Shown: one piece after another, positions 19,743 to 29,167 of the stretch
Position numbering within the stretch: position 1 is the stretch's first letter
Layout of the letters: every line of letters begins with the position of its first letter
Assembly: GCF_004122115.1 (NCBI RefSeq)
Contig: NZ_SBKP01000001.1
Location: forward strand, 1 to 64,000
Direction of reading: 5' to 3'
Length of the DNA: 64,000 bases
From: Sphingobium fluviale
GTDB taxonomy: Bacteria; Pseudomonadota; Alphaproteobacteria; Sphingomonadales; Sphingomonadaceae
Notes under the pieces: model-generated
Told to the model about the DNA's origin: nothing
What the model saw: the letters and a program-made list of their open reading frames with translations, nothing else
Database searches by the model: none
Position numbers and translations under genes: made by a program

Positions 19743-21085
19743 GCATCGACGATACTCCCATGTCCGGCGCTGAGAAATCTGATGGGGGCCCGGCCCTGCC
19801 AGGTCCCAATGGCGAGCGCAGCCCTTACCAGGCACATCTGGCGGCCGAAGCTGCTGGGCCGGAGCGCGGCCCTGCCTTGCTCGGCTGGAAGGCGCGCTGG
19901 GATGCGCTCGGCTCAGGCGCAAAGCTGCGCATCAAGCAGGCGGCGCTTGCCGGTGCGGTCGGGGTGCTCGGCTACGGGCTCTATACGGCCAGCACTGGCG
20001 GCGAGGAGGACAAGGCCCCCGCACCCGCCGCATCCAAGCTCGACATGGGCGCGGGGCTGCGCGGCGACAGCCTCGAGGAGAAGCTGCGCGGCGATTTCAA
20101 GAAGGTCATCGACGGCCAGCAGTTGCTCGGCGACCGCATCACCGCGATCGAGGAAGGCAAGGTCGTGCCCCACGGCGCCACGCCCGGTGGCGACGGCGCC
20201 GGAGTCGACGGCGGAGACCTGCCGCCGGCGCTGCCTGGCAGTGCGCCCGCCTTCCCGCCCTCGCCCGCCGGTGTCCCCGGGTCGGAAGCAGGTTTACCGG
20301 CCCCACCGGTTCCCCCCGCACCGCCGGCCGCGCCCCCTGCCCCGCCGGTTGAAAAGGTCGTCGGGTCGATTGGCGCGGCGACCAGTCCGATGCTGCCGAA
20401 GGACGCTTCAGGAAACGGGCCGGATTCGAAAAAAAAGAATCGGACGATCTATTTGCCGCCTGGTTTCATGAAGGCGCGGCTGCTGACCGGGGTGGACGCA
20501 CTGGCGAGCCGGGACGCGACCTCGAACCCGGAACCGATCATCGCCCGCGTTCAGGCGCCCGCCGTGCTTCCCAATGACGTCAAGGCGAACCTGTCGGGCT
20601 GTTTCGTCATCGGTAACGCGACCGGCAGCCTCGCCAAGGAACGCGTCGAGATCCAGCTTGTGAGCCTGTCCTGCGTCGATTTCGACGAGCATTCGGTGGT
20701 CGATCAGCCGGTCAAGGGCTTCTTCGTCGATGCTGACGGCAAGAAGGGCCTGTCGGGCAAAGTCGTCACCCGCGCCGGCGCCGCGCTTGCGCGCAGCTTC
20801 ATCGCCGGCACCATCAGCGGGATCAGCCAGTCGGTCGAGAGCACCTTCGGCGAGACCTCAACTTCGGCATTGGGCACGGTGCGCACGCTAAACGCGGGCG
20901 ATGCCGCCAAGACCGGGATCGCCGGCGGCCTCTCCAAATCCTCGGACAAGCTCACCGACTTTTACCTCGATCTCGCCCGTCAGGCCGGCCCCATCGTCGA
21001 GGTCGGCGCGGCCAAGGAAGTCGTCGTGGTCATCCAGGAGGGCGTGACCCTCGAAATCAAGCCCAGCGCTGGAGCCAAGTTCTGA
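19739..21085 (+). CDS. traB: TraB, T4SS core complex protein
   Basis: A 448-residue VirB10-like protein spanning the envelope. It has an N-terminal cytoplasmic segment, one membrane helix (about 62-83), a short coiled coil, a long Pro-rich linker (about 160-205) and a C-terminal beta-barrel domain (IYLPPGFMKARLLTGVDA; GCFVIGNATGSLAKERVEIQLVSLSC). It connects the inner membrane to the TraK/TraV outer-membrane ring. ATGA overlap with traK; the stop overlaps the traV start. Confidence 0.92.
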   Translation: MSIDDTPMSGAEKSDGGPALPGPNGERSPYQAHLAAEAAGPERGPALLGWKARWDALGSGAKLRIKQAALAGAVGVLGYGLYTASTGGEEDKAPAPAASKLDMGAGLRGDSLEEKLRGDFKKVIDGQQLLGDRITAIEEGKVVPHGATPGGDGAGVDGGDLPPALPGSAPAFPPSPAGVPGSEAGLPAPPVPPAPPAAPPAPPVEKVVGSIGAATSPMLPKDASGNGPDSKKKNRTIYLPPGFMKARLLTGVDALASRDATSNPEPIIARVQAPAVLPNDVKANLSGCFVIGNATGSLAKERVEIQLVSLSCVDFDEHSVVDQPVKGFFVDADGKKGLSGKVVTRAGAALARSFIAGTISGISQSVESTFGETSTSALGTVRTLNAGDAAKTGIAGGLSKSSDKLTDFYLDLARQAGPIVEVGAAKEVVVVIQEGVTLEIKPSAGAKF

Positions 21086-21777
21086 TGCCCCGGCCTCACC
21101 CCAGCTTCGGAGAAACCGCCATGGAGCACCCGCCCTTCGTCCGGCCGCGCCTCAGCCGCCTGCTGCCGCTCACGCTCATTGCAGCAACCCTGCCGCTGGG
21201 GGGCTGCGCCACCGTCGGCTCGCTGATGTCGCCCTATCCGGAAAAGTTCTCCTGCAAGAACAGCGATCACGGCCAGTGCATCCATCCCGAGAAAGCCTAT
21301 GAGGATGCAGTAGCGGGCCGTAGCCCCCGCTCCGATCCTGCGGTCACGCGTGATAAGAAACTGCTGCGCGGAAGCAATGCGACAGCGACCGACGCCACGA
21401 CCGCGGCAACGCATGGCAAGGCCGGATCCAACACCTATGGCACCTACCGCGACAGCGTCTATCGCGAGCTGCAAGGGCTGATAGACCAGCCCGTCACGCC
21501 GATGCTGAAGCCCAGCCAGGCCGTGCGGACGCTGATCCTGCCCTATGCCGACCGGCAGCGCCCCGACCGGCTCTACATGCCGCGCTACGTCTATTCGATC
21601 CTCGAGCGCCCGTCCTGGGTGGTCGGCGGCTATCTGGTCGAACCGGTCTCGCCCGCCGCGCAATTGCCCGTGCTCGGCCAGCTGCGCGAACACGGCGGCG
21701 ACAGCCCTGATTTGACAGCGATACCCGCAGCCGCACCGGTTCCGGCAGCGCTGCCGGGTAAGGAGCTCCGGCGATGA
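21085..21777 (+). CDS. traV: TraV, outer-membrane lipoprotein
   Basis: A 230-residue protein with a signal peptide and lipobox LGGC (Cys at about 41 from the first ATG). The mature part starts ATVGSLMSPYPEKFSCKNSDHGQCIHPEKAYEDA, with the two Cys typical of TraV. TraV anchors the TraK/TraB channel to the outer membrane. The first ATG overlaps the traB stop; an ATG at 21121 after GGAGAAACC is an equally good start. Confidence 0.9.
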   Translation: MPRPHPSFGETAMEHPPFVRPRLSRLLPLTLIAATLPLGGCATVGSLMSPYPEKFSCKNSDHGQCIHPEKAYEDAVAGRSPRSDPAVTRDKKLLRGSNATATDATTAATHGKAGSNTYGTYRDSVYRELQGLIDQPVTPMLKPSQAVRTLILPYADRQRPDRLYMPRYVYSILERPSWVVGGYLVEPVSPAAQLPVLGQLREHGGDSPDLTAIPAAAPVPAALPGKELRR

Positions 21778-24314
21778 GCGCGCGCCACGAGGAAGCGGGC
21801 GGGCTCAGCTTCGCGGCGCTGCGGCGGCATGTCGCGCGCGATTCCTATTCGGACCATCTGCCGCTCGTTGCCTGGGTCGAGGAGGAAGGTGCCTTCCTCA
21901 CCATCGACGACGGCTGGGGCTATGCCTGGGAGCTGGTGCCATCGGCCTATATGTTCGCTCATGTTCACAGTGCTTTGCTTGGGGTTCTCAACATTCACTT
22001 TGAACCCAGCACGGTCCTCCAGATCATGAGTTTCGCCGATCCGCTGATCGACGATGCGCTCGATGCCTTCCTCGATTTGAAGACCCGCGACGATCCGCTG
22101 ATTCAGGCCTCGGCACGGCGGACCTACGATTACCTGCGCCAGGGACGACACGGCCTTCGCGCGCTCCATGGCATCCCGATCCGCAATTTCCGCACGATTC
22201 TGGCCGTCAAGACGCGGAAACCGCTGGGTCAGGATACGCGGCGACAGATCGAAGAGCAGCTCGCCAAGCTGGGTATTGTCCCGCTGCCGCCGGAAGAGAT
22301 CATGACCTTCTATCGGCGCGTGTTCAACGGCGTGTTCGAGGCGGCTCCGGGCAGCTTCGTCAACGGTTCAAGCGACGGCAGCGAACCGCGCCCCTTGCGC
22401 AAGCAGATCATCGATGCCGGACCCGACCTTCTGTTCGAAGGCCCCGAGGTCTTTCTCGGCAACCAGGTCGCGCGCTGCCTCACGCCCAAGGCGCCCGCGC
22501 GGCGGATCAGCGCCGAGCGCGCCAATCGGCTGACCGGCGGTATGCGCGGGTCAGCCGAGGACAGCGACCAGATCGGCGGTCCGTTCCTTTATACCTTGAA
22601 TGTCCTGTTCGATCATTCGGCCTTCGAGATCCACAAGCGCGCGCAGATCCTCTCGGCGCAGAAAGCGGCGGGATCTTTCGCAGTCGAGGTCGGCAAGCAG
22701 ATCGAGGAGATCGGCTGGGTCCTCGACGAAGCCGGCAACAGCCGCTTCGTCCGGGTGATCCCGACCGTCTGGGTGTTCGGCCAGACCCGCGCCCAGGCCC
22801 GCGAAATGGCGGCGCGCGCCAAGCGGCTGTGGGAAGCCGAGCCCCTCCCGTTCATGATGCAGGAGGAGAGCTACCTCAATCCGGTGCTGCTGCCGATGAG
22901 CCTCCCCTTCGGGCTCTATCCCGACGGCAAGACCTTGAGGATGCTCGAGCGCGATTTCCGCATGCCGGTGAAAGCCGCGGTACTGATGACGCCGATCCAG
23001 ACCGACTTTCGCGGCGGTGGCCGTCCGGCGCTGCTCTACACCGGGCGCAAGGGCCAGCTCATCACGCTCGATCTCTTCGATCCCCGCATCAACAACTACA
23101 ATTTCATCGTCTCGGCCGAGAGCGGCGCGGGCAAGAGCTTCCTGCTCAACAATCTCTGCCAGCAATATTACGCGTCTGGCGCGCTCATCCGCATCATCGA
23201 TATCGGCGGTTCCTATCGCAAGCTCTGCACGCTGTGTTCGGGCCGCTATATCGACATCGGCGAGGAGCGGCTCGTCCTCAACCCCTTCGACATGGGGTTC
23301 GCACTCGATGGCGACGACCGCCAGTCGGCGATCGCCATGGCAGTCGCGATCGTCGCCGAGATGGCCAATGCCTCGACCCGCAAGGGCGTCTCGACCTCGG
23401 AATGGAACTTGCTCAAATCCGCCGTCCAGTGGACGATCGACTCCGGCCGGGCCGAGGACGGGATCGACGCGGTGCGCGACTGGCTCGGAGCCTACCCCGT
23501 CAATACCGCCAGCGATCTCGATCGGGTCGATCATCTCGTGCCGGTGGCGCGCGAGCTCGCGTTCAACTTGCGCGATTTCGGGTCGGAAGGCGCTTACGGG
23601 CACTATTTCAACGGATCCTCGACCTTCGACATTTCGAGCGACGAATTCGTCGTGCTCGAGCTCGAGCGCCTCAAGAACATGCCCGATCTGTTCAACGTGG
23701 TCGTGATGGTGGTGGTGAACGCCGTCACCCAGGAGCTGTACATGTCGGGCCGCGACCGACCGCGCTTCGTGCTCTGCGACGAGGCCGCTCAGTTCATGAC
23801 GCGCACCGACGGGCAGGACCTGTCGCGCCTCGCCGAGGCCTTCGGCCAGGGCTACCGCCGCGCGCGCAAATATCAGGGAAGCTTCGGCATCGTCATGCAG
23901 TCGATGAACGACCTCCTCCTGTTCGGCGGCACCGGCCAGGTGATCCTCGAAAACGCCGCGACGCGCTTCCTCTTGCAGGGGTCGACCTACGACAAGGCGG
24001 TCGACAACAAGATCCTCGACTATTCGCCCTTCGTCCTCGACCTGCTGAAATCGGTCCGGAACAACAAGCCCAACTATTCCGAGGTGTTCATCGACAGCCC
24101 GCTCGGCCTCGGTATCGCCCGGCTGGTGGTCGATCCGTTCAGCTACTGGATCAACACCTCGGCGCCGACCGAAGTTGCCGCCTTCGAAGCGCTGATCCGG
24201 CACGGCCGCTCGCCGCTCGAAGCCGTATGCGAGCTTGCCGGGGTGAACCCCCCGGACATTCTCGGGGCTTCCGCGCCGCAGCTTGCCGCCCCGCTCGGAC
24301 AGGAGGTGGTGTGA
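21774..24314 (+). CDS. traC: TraC, T4SS ATPase
   Basis: An 846-residue VirB4-class ATPase that powers pilus assembly at the inner membrane. Walker A SAESGAGKSFLLNN is at about residues 446-459 and Walker B FVLCDEAAQF at about 664-673. The N-terminal TraC_F region starts after MSARHEEAGGLSFAALRRHV. Length matches the family (F TraC 875). The ATGA overlap with traV suggests tight coupling. Confidence 0.96.
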   Translation: MSARHEEAGGLSFAALRRHVARDSYSDHLPLVAWVEEEGAFLTIDDGWGYAWELVPSAYMFAHVHSALLGVLNIHFEPSTVLQIMSFADPLIDDALDAFLDLKTRDDPLIQASARRTYDYLRQGRHGLRALHGIPIRNFRTILAVKTRKPLGQDTRRQIEEQLAKLGIVPLPPEEIMTFYRRVFNGVFEAAPGSFVNGSSDGSEPRPLRKQIIDAGPDLLFEGPEVFLGNQVARCLTPKAPARRISAERANRLTGGMRGSAEDSDQIGGPFLYTLNVLFDHSAFEIHKRAQILSAQKAAGSFAVEVGKQIEEIGWVLDEAGNSRFVRVIPTVWVFGQTRAQAREMAARAKRLWEAEPLPFMMQEESYLNPVLLPMSLPFGLYPDGKTLRMLERDFRMPVKAAVLMTPIQTDFRGGGRPALLYTGRKGQLITLDLFDPRINNYNFIVSAESGAGKSFLLNNLCQQYYASGALIRIIDIGGSYRKLCTLCSGRYIDIGEERLVLNPFDMGFALDGDDRQSAIAMAVAIVAEMANASTRKGVSTSEWNLLKSAVQWTIDSGRAEDGIDAVRDWLGAYPVNTASDLDRVDHLVPVARELAFNLRDFGSEGAYGHYFNGSSTFDISSDEFVVLELERLKNMPDLFNVVVMVVVNAVTQELYMSGRDRPRFVLCDEAAQFMTRTDGQDLSRLAEAFGQGYRRARKYQGSFGIVMQSMNDLLLFGGTGQVILENAATRFLLQGSTYDKAVDNKILDYSPFVLDLLKSVRNNKPNYSEVFIDSPLGLGIARLVVDPFSYWINTSAPTEVAAFEALIRHGRSPLEAVCELAGVNPPDILGASAPQLAAPLGQEVV

Positions 24315-24652
24315 TGCGCTTCAAACGCTCCCACGCCGACTCCCACTATGGCCAGTTGCCGCTCGACTGGAGCAAGGATGCCGAGATCGAGCGCATCATC
24401 GAAGCACGCGTCGCGATCCGTGCCGAGGCGGCGGCGCTGCGCTGGCGGTTCCGGCTGATCGTGATCGAGACGGTACTGATGGCAGCGCTCGTGCTTGCCG
24501 CCGGATTGGCGCTCAAGCAGCCGGCCGCCACGGTTCTGCGCGGCGCGGCGATCGTCGGCGCGGCCTGCCTCGCCAGCGGCGTGCTTCTCATCCTGCTGTC
24601 TGGCCTCACCGGCCATCTTGCCGCCCGCTATCGCCGCTGGAGGAGCCAATGA
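24314..24652 (+). CDS. Small membrane protein between TraC and TraW (1)
   Basis: A 112-residue protein with a charged N-terminus (MRFKRSHADSHYGQLPLDWSKDAEIERIIEARVAIRAEAA) and two hydrophobic helices (about 48-67 and 75-97). It overlaps the traC stop and the next start (ATGA). In F plasmid this interval holds trbI, but TrbI similarity is not obvious here. Inner-membrane localisation is likely. Confidence 0.75.
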   Translation: MRFKRSHADSHYGQLPLDWSKDAEIERIIEARVAIRAEAAALRWRFRLIVIETVLMAALVLAAGLALKQPAATVLRGAAIVGAACLASGVLLILLSGLTGHLAARYRRWRSQ

Positions 24653-25044
24653 CGGACGACATACTGCTCAATGGCTCGCATAGCATACGGCCCTGCCCAT
24701 TCGCGGAACGCCGCCGCGACGAAACGCTGCACGATTTCCTGCTGCGCCGCCATCAGGAAATGGGTGACGAAATCACCACGTTCGAGGCGATCACCAGGCG
24801 GCAAGCTGCGATAATCTGGGACGAGCGTGAGGCGCGCATCGCGCACGAATGCTCGCTGCTTGTCAGCCAGGCCTGGATCGCTGCGGTCGTGGCGGGGCTG
24901 TTCGGGATCTTTCGCCCGGACGACTGGCTGGGCCTTGTGATCGCCGTCGCTGTCGCGAGCATGATCGGCGGCATCTGTCTCATTCGTCTACCTTCGGCAC
25001 TCCGGCGCGCCCTTGATCGCATCCGTGGATGGAGGCGGAAATGA
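24649..25044 (+). CDS. Small membrane protein between TraC and TraW (2)
   Basis: A 131-residue protein with a charged N-terminal half (about 1-70, with helices such as RRDETLHDFLLRRHQEMGDEITTFEAITRRQAAIIW) and two C-terminal hydrophobic helices (about 73-90 and 94-115). Coupled by 4-bp overlaps on both sides. Its size and place resemble F TrbI (128 residues), but TrbI has its membrane helix near the N-terminus. Identity is left open. Confidence 0.75.
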   Translation: MTDDILLNGSHSIRPCPFAERRRDETLHDFLLRRHQEMGDEITTFEAITRRQAAIIWDEREARIAHECSLLVSQAWIAAVVAGLFGIFRPDDWLGLVIAVAVASMIGGICLIRLPSALRRALDRIRGWRRK

Positions 25045-25280
25045 GAGGCATCCTCTCCGCTGTGCCCGGTCCTTCGGCGATCCGCCTGATGGTCGGCACG
25101 CACCTCCTACTGCTGATCCAGGCCGCGCTGGTGCTGTGGTCGGCCCCGCATGTCGATATGCCGCTGCGCATCCTGGTGGGCATGGTGTTCGCCATCGCAG
25201 CGGGCGGGCTGGTCGCCGCGATCCATGGTGGTGGTGACGAACGGCGACAGGACTGGTGGAGGCGCCGCCATGGACGCTGA
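25041..25280 (+). CDS. Small membrane protein between TraC and TraW (3)
   Basis: A 79-residue protein. It consists of two hydrophobic helices (about 17-34 and 40-61) flanked by a short N-terminus and a basic Trp-rich tail (GGGDERRQDWWRRRHGR). The start at 25041 uses the ATGA overlap; an in-frame ATG at 25029 is possible. No family recognised. Confidence 0.65.
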   Translation: MRGILSAVPGPSAIRLMVGTHLLLLIQAALVLWSAPHVDMPLRILVGMVFAIAAGGLVAAIHGGGDERRQDWWRRRHGR

Positions 25281-25977
25281 TCGCACGCCTCCGCAAGAAG
25301 GCCGCCAGCCAGGCTGGGGCGTTGTCGCCTTTCAGACGAGCATGATCGCCGCGCTGTTGGTCGGTGCCGTGATAGTTGCCGCCAGTGCGCATGCCGCGAG
25401 TTCGACAATCGGGCGCACCTGGCCGATCGCCGAACCCGATGCGCTCGCCGAGATCGAGGCCCGCGCTTCGAAGCTCCCCGCCAACATGCGCGCGAAGTTC
25501 GGTCCCCGCTCGGGGTGGTCGGCGATGAAGGCGGCTAGCCTGACGCCCGCGACGAAGAGCCAGACCCGCAGCGTCGTGCCTTTCTATACGCTCGATACCG
25601 AGATCCGTCTGCCGGGCGGCGAACTGCTTTATCCCAAGGGCTACAGCTTCAATCCCCTCACCTATGTGACGCTGCCGCAGCGTCTCGTCGTCGTCCATCC
25701 ACGCGATCTCGCCTGGGCGCTCAAAACCGCGCGGCTCACCGACTTCATCCTGCTCGCGGCGGGCGACGCCAAGGATGACGATGCCATCACGCTGTCGGAA
25801 CGCACAGGTCGGCCCATCTTCATCCTCGAGGAGCGGATCAAGGACCGGCTCGGCCTCACGGTGGCCCCCGCAATCATCGCGCAGGTCGGCCAAAAGCTCG
25901 AACTGACCGAAGTCCGGCTCGTGCGCACGGGACAGACGCAGAGCACTCCTCCCATCCCGCGAAAGTCCGCGCCATGA
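25270..25977 (+). CDS. traW: TraW, pilus assembly protein
   Basis: A 235-residue periplasmic protein with a signal-anchor (about 22-42). The TraW core reads IGRTWPIAEPDALAEIEARASKLP, later YPKGYSFNPLTYVTLPQRLVVV and RPIFILEERIKDRLGLTVAPAIIAQ. TraW acts with TraU and TrbC in F-pilus assembly. Coupled to traU by ATGA. Confidence 0.92.
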   Translation: MDADRTPPQEGRQPGWGVVAFQTSMIAALLVGAVIVAASAHAASSTIGRTWPIAEPDALAEIEARASKLPANMRAKFGPRSGWSAMKAASLTPATKSQTRSVVPFYTLDTEIRLPGGELLYPKGYSFNPLTYVTLPQRLVVVHPRDLAWALKTARLTDFILLAAGDAKDDDAITLSERTGRPIFILEERIKDRLGLTVAPAIIAQVGQKLELTEVRLVRTGQTQSTPPIPRKSAP

Positions 25978-26990
25978 ACATGCGTAGCAAGAAAACCTGG
26001 CTCGCAGCCGCGTCACTGCTGCTCGTAGGACTCGGCCTGGCCGCACCGGCGCAGGCCTCGTCTTGCCCGGCGGGCACAGTATTCAACCCGATCACCAAGG
26101 TGCGCTGGAACTGCATTTTCCCGATCACCATCGGCGGGGTGCGGATCGGGAGCTTCGACAAGCTCTCGAAGGAACTCGACGCGCAGTCATCGTCCAAACC
26201 CCTATGTGCCTGCCGCAAGGGCGCGACCTTCTGGTTCGGGGTCAAGGTCTCGTTCTGGTCGCCCAATCGCATGGTCGACGTCGTGACCGAGCCCGGCTGC
26301 ATGATGGCGCTCGGCGCCGATCTGCTGCCGACGCACGGAAAACTCCAGGGCAGCCAGAGTTCGATCGCTGACGGAACGAACACCCGCAAGATGTTCGCAC
26401 AGATGCACTATTACGTCTCGCCGGTCTGGAAGATGCTCGACATGTTCACCGACCTGCCGTGCCTCGAGGACGACGGTTTCGACGTCGCGATGATCACCGA
26501 AGTGCTGCCGACCTGGCAGTCGGGAACATTGGGCGCGATCATCCAGCCCGAGGGCATCCTGTTCGGCAATCCCGCTGCGGGCCTTGCCTGTATGGCCGAC
26601 AGCGCCGCGGCGGCCGCGGGCAAGGTCATCGATCCGCTGTTCTGGTGCATGGGTTCGTGGGGCGCGACCTATCCCGTCGCCGGCGACATCCATTTCGACG
26701 ATTCGGTCGAGGCCTGGGCGGGGCTTGCCGCGCGCGGCACCTTCATGATGGGACGTCTGGGTGCTCTCACCATCAGTTCGGCGGACGGCTGCTCGTTCAA
26801 ACCGCAGCCGATCTGGACCAAGTCGCGCTACAAGCTTCAGATCATGGAGCCCGTCAAGGGCGGCAAATGCGTCAATATCGGCCGGCCCGGCGCGCTGTGG
26901 TCGAGTGGAAAACACGCGCCGGGCAAGGACAACGCCCAGTTCATGCTCTTCGAGAAGGTGATCTGCTGCGCCGGGATTCCGGTGCCATGA
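25974..26990 (+). CDS. traU: TraU, mating pair stabilisation/DNA transfer protein
   Basis: A 338-residue Cys-rich periplasmic protein. The signal peptide ends near AQASS, then CPAGTVFNPITKVRWNCIFPITIGGVRIG and many spaced cysteines (PLCACRKGATFWFGVKVSFWSPNRMVDVVTEPGCMM), the TraU hallmark. In F it is needed mainly for DNA transfer. It depends on disulfide catalysts, three of which are in this operon. Confidence 0.94.
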   Translation: MNMRSKKTWLAAASLLLVGLGLAAPAQASSCPAGTVFNPITKVRWNCIFPITIGGVRIGSFDKLSKELDAQSSSKPLCACRKGATFWFGVKVSFWSPNRMVDVVTEPGCMMALGADLLPTHGKLQGSQSSIADGTNTRKMFAQMHYYVSPVWKMLDMFTDLPCLEDDGFDVAMITEVLPTWQSGTLGAIIQPEGILFGNPAAGLACMADSAAAAAGKVIDPLFWCMGSWGATYPVAGDIHFDDSVEAWAGLAARGTFMMGRLGALTISSADGCSFKPQPIWTKSRYKLQIMEPVKGGKCVNIGRPGALWSSGKHAPGKDNAQFMLFEKVICCAGIPVP

Positions 26991-29167
26991 GCAGCAGCGC
27001 CTTCATCCCCCGGATTTTCGAACGTCCCGCGTGGGCCCTGGGTAAGCCATGGTCTGCCCGCCACAGCCAGCACGGCTGCCAGGGTGCGCGCGCGGCGGGA
27101 GCGGTGCCCCAAGCCCCAGGCGGCGTCGCTCCAACCCCGGTCAGCACGGTCGCCCTGCCTCTCTCGGGTGCGGTCCCCCTCTCAGCCGCCCCACAGAGGC
27201 TGACGGCCGTGCTGGCCACCTCCAGAAGCCGAGGGCGGACCTGGCCCCTGCTGCTCGCCGGCGCCGTGCTGGTCATGCCTTCGGTCCTGCAAGCGCAAAC
27301 TGTGGAGGATCGCGCCCGTGCTGCCGCGACCGCCTCGCGCGCGAAAACCGGCGAGAGCGACACGCTGCAGCAGAACTATGTGACGCCGGGGATGAGCGGT
27401 CAGCCGATCGCGACGGTCGATGGCCGCAAAAGCTTCACGCCGACCATCGCGTGCCAGAAGACCGCCAATTTGCTCGAAGTGCTGATCCAGCCCAACGGGA
27501 CCGGCGACATCGGTGTTGTGCGGATATCGCGCGACAAGGATCTCGACGGCAAGTTCGACAGCAGCGCGACATTGCCCGTTCCGGTCTCGGGTATCTGCGC
27601 GAACGGCATCATCTCCTGCAATCCCGGCACCTGGAACCAGTGCCGTTCGTTCCGCTGGGACCTGGATGCGGCGAAAGACCTCAAGCTCACCCAGGTCGAT
27701 ATGCCCGAGCTCGCCGGCTGTTACTGCGTCAACGACAGCTGCGGCAGCAATCTCGTCTTCGGCAACCTCGCCTCGGTGCTGAAGGACTTGGGCGGCGGCA
27801 TGGTCGGCGCTCTCACCACCGCCGATCCCCGCATCGGTGTGGCTGAAGCCCGGATCAATGGCCCGGTCATCGACTATGTCGGCGCGCAGACCACCGCCTG
27901 CAGCGCGAGCCCGGCGATTGGCCAGACCGCCTACCGAACCAATCCCGCCGCGATCCAGGGTGATGCCTTCGCGCTGTCGTCGAGCAATCCGGTGTTCCAG
28001 GCGCTCGCGGCCTCGCCGGCAGGCACGGGCAAGGCGCAACAGTTGCGCGGCTGTACGGTGACGCGCGAAGTGACGGTCAAGGAAGTCAGGGTCGAGGTTG
28101 TCATAGCCCGCACGGCGGGAGGTTATGCGACGATCGATGATGGCGCGGGCAATGTCGACTTCCTTATGGGCTCGCCTAGCAACAACAGCCTTTCAGGCGG
28201 GAGCTGCCGCCTGTTCGACTTCAAAATGACGATCCATGTCGAAGATCCCGACCGGCTGAAGTCAGCCACCTTGCCCTATTACTTCGTGGACGATTGGGGA
28301 CAGCTTCGCATCGATGGCACGCTTGTCACTTATGGTCCGGGCGCCTGGACCGGTAGCGGCTATCCGCCCGGGAAATGCGAACGCAAGCGGACCAGCTATT
28401 TCGCGCCGAACATCGATCTGAAGCCTTGGCTCACCAAGGGAGACCATGAGATCTGGCTACGCGTCGCGGTTGGCGGCGGCGGCGAAGCTTTCGCGCAGAT
28501 CCATGCCGAGGTCGATACCAGTTGCAAGACCGCGGAGCGCCTGGTCGATCTCTGTTCGGGTTACGCTGCCGATCCCAAATGCAGCCTCTCGGAGGAATTG
28601 GTCGACGGCGTCCAGACCTTCCGCAATGGCGTTGCTACGGGCTTGAGGCCGTTGCCCCAGACCCGGCTGTTCGGCAGTGCCAACTGCACGCTGCAGATCA
28701 CGCGCGATTTCTTCGAACGCAACCGGACATATGTCTGCTCGACCGACAGCGCGGCGCTTCCCGAACCCGATCTCTCCCGCGGCGCCTATATCATCGACCA
28801 TTCGACCGAGACGCTGCTGGCCGACCGGCAGAAGGCGAAGGATGGCAGCGTCACAACATCGACGCGGGCGTTTGCGCTGCCGCCGCAAGCCGCGGTTCCC
28901 GTCTGCGAGGCGATCTGCAAGACCCGCGCACCGAAAGCCAACACTGCCGCCGCACCCGACGGCGTAGTGGCGAACCGCCAGAACAGTCCTTCCGGCTACG
29001 ACACGTTCTATCACACCTGCGATGCCGACAATGCCTGCCCCGCCGGACCCGGCGAGGAAGTGGTCTCGGCCTGCGGCTGTCTCGACGATTTTCCCGAAGC
29101 GGTGGTGATGATGCAGACCGTCCGACTCGCCGGCGCCGACATGACCTGCACGACCGCCGTGCCATGA
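26987..29167 (+). CDS. traN: TraN-like mating pair stabilisation protein (large)
   Basis: A 726-residue Cys-rich exported protein. After a long N-terminal extension a hydrophobic signal occurs near residues 85-105 (TWPLLLAGAVLVMPSVLQAQ), so the true start may lie further in. The body has many Cys (GICANGIISCNPGTWNQCRSF; GCYCVNDSCGSN) and a C-terminal segment DADNACPAGPGEEVVSACGCLDDFPEAVVMMQ typical of TraN. TraN sits in the donor outer membrane and recognises recipient proteins. ATGA overlaps at both ends. Confidence 0.88.
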   Translation: MSSSAFIPRIFERPAWALGKPWSARHSQHGCQGARAAGAVPQAPGGVAPTPVSTVALPLSGAVPLSAAPQRLTAVLATSRSRGRTWPLLLAGAVLVMPSVLQAQTVEDRARAAATASRAKTGESDTLQQNYVTPGMSGQPIATVDGRKSFTPTIACQKTANLLEVLIQPNGTGDIGVVRISRDKDLDGKFDSSATLPVPVSGICANGIISCNPGTWNQCRSFRWDLDAAKDLKLTQVDMPELAGCYCVNDSCGSNLVFGNLASVLKDLGGGMVGALTTADPRIGVAEARINGPVIDYVGAQTTACSASPAIGQTAYRTNPAAIQGDAFALSSSNPVFQALAASPAGTGKAQQLRGCTVTREVTVKEVRVEVVIARTAGGYATIDDGAGNVDFLMGSPSNNSLSGGSCRLFDFKMTIHVEDPDRLKSATLPYYFVDDWGQLRIDGTLVTYGPGAWTGSGYPPGKCERKRTSYFAPNIDLKPWLTKGDHEIWLRVAVGGGGEAFAQIHAEVDTSCKTAERLVDLCSGYAADPKCSLSEELVDGVQTFRNGVATGLRPLPQTRLFGSANCTLQITRDFFERNRTYVCSTDSAALPEPDLSRGAYIIDHSTETLLADRQKAKDGSVTTSTRAFALPPQAAVPVCEAICKTRAPKANTAAAPDGVVANRQNSPSGYDTFYHTCDADNACPAGPGEEVVSACGCLDDFPEAVVMMQTVRLAGADMTCTTAVP

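Noticed and set aside
22551-24203. Long leftward open frame opposite traC
   Set aside because: It is the reverse shadow of a clear VirB4-class ATPase; no recognisable motif.
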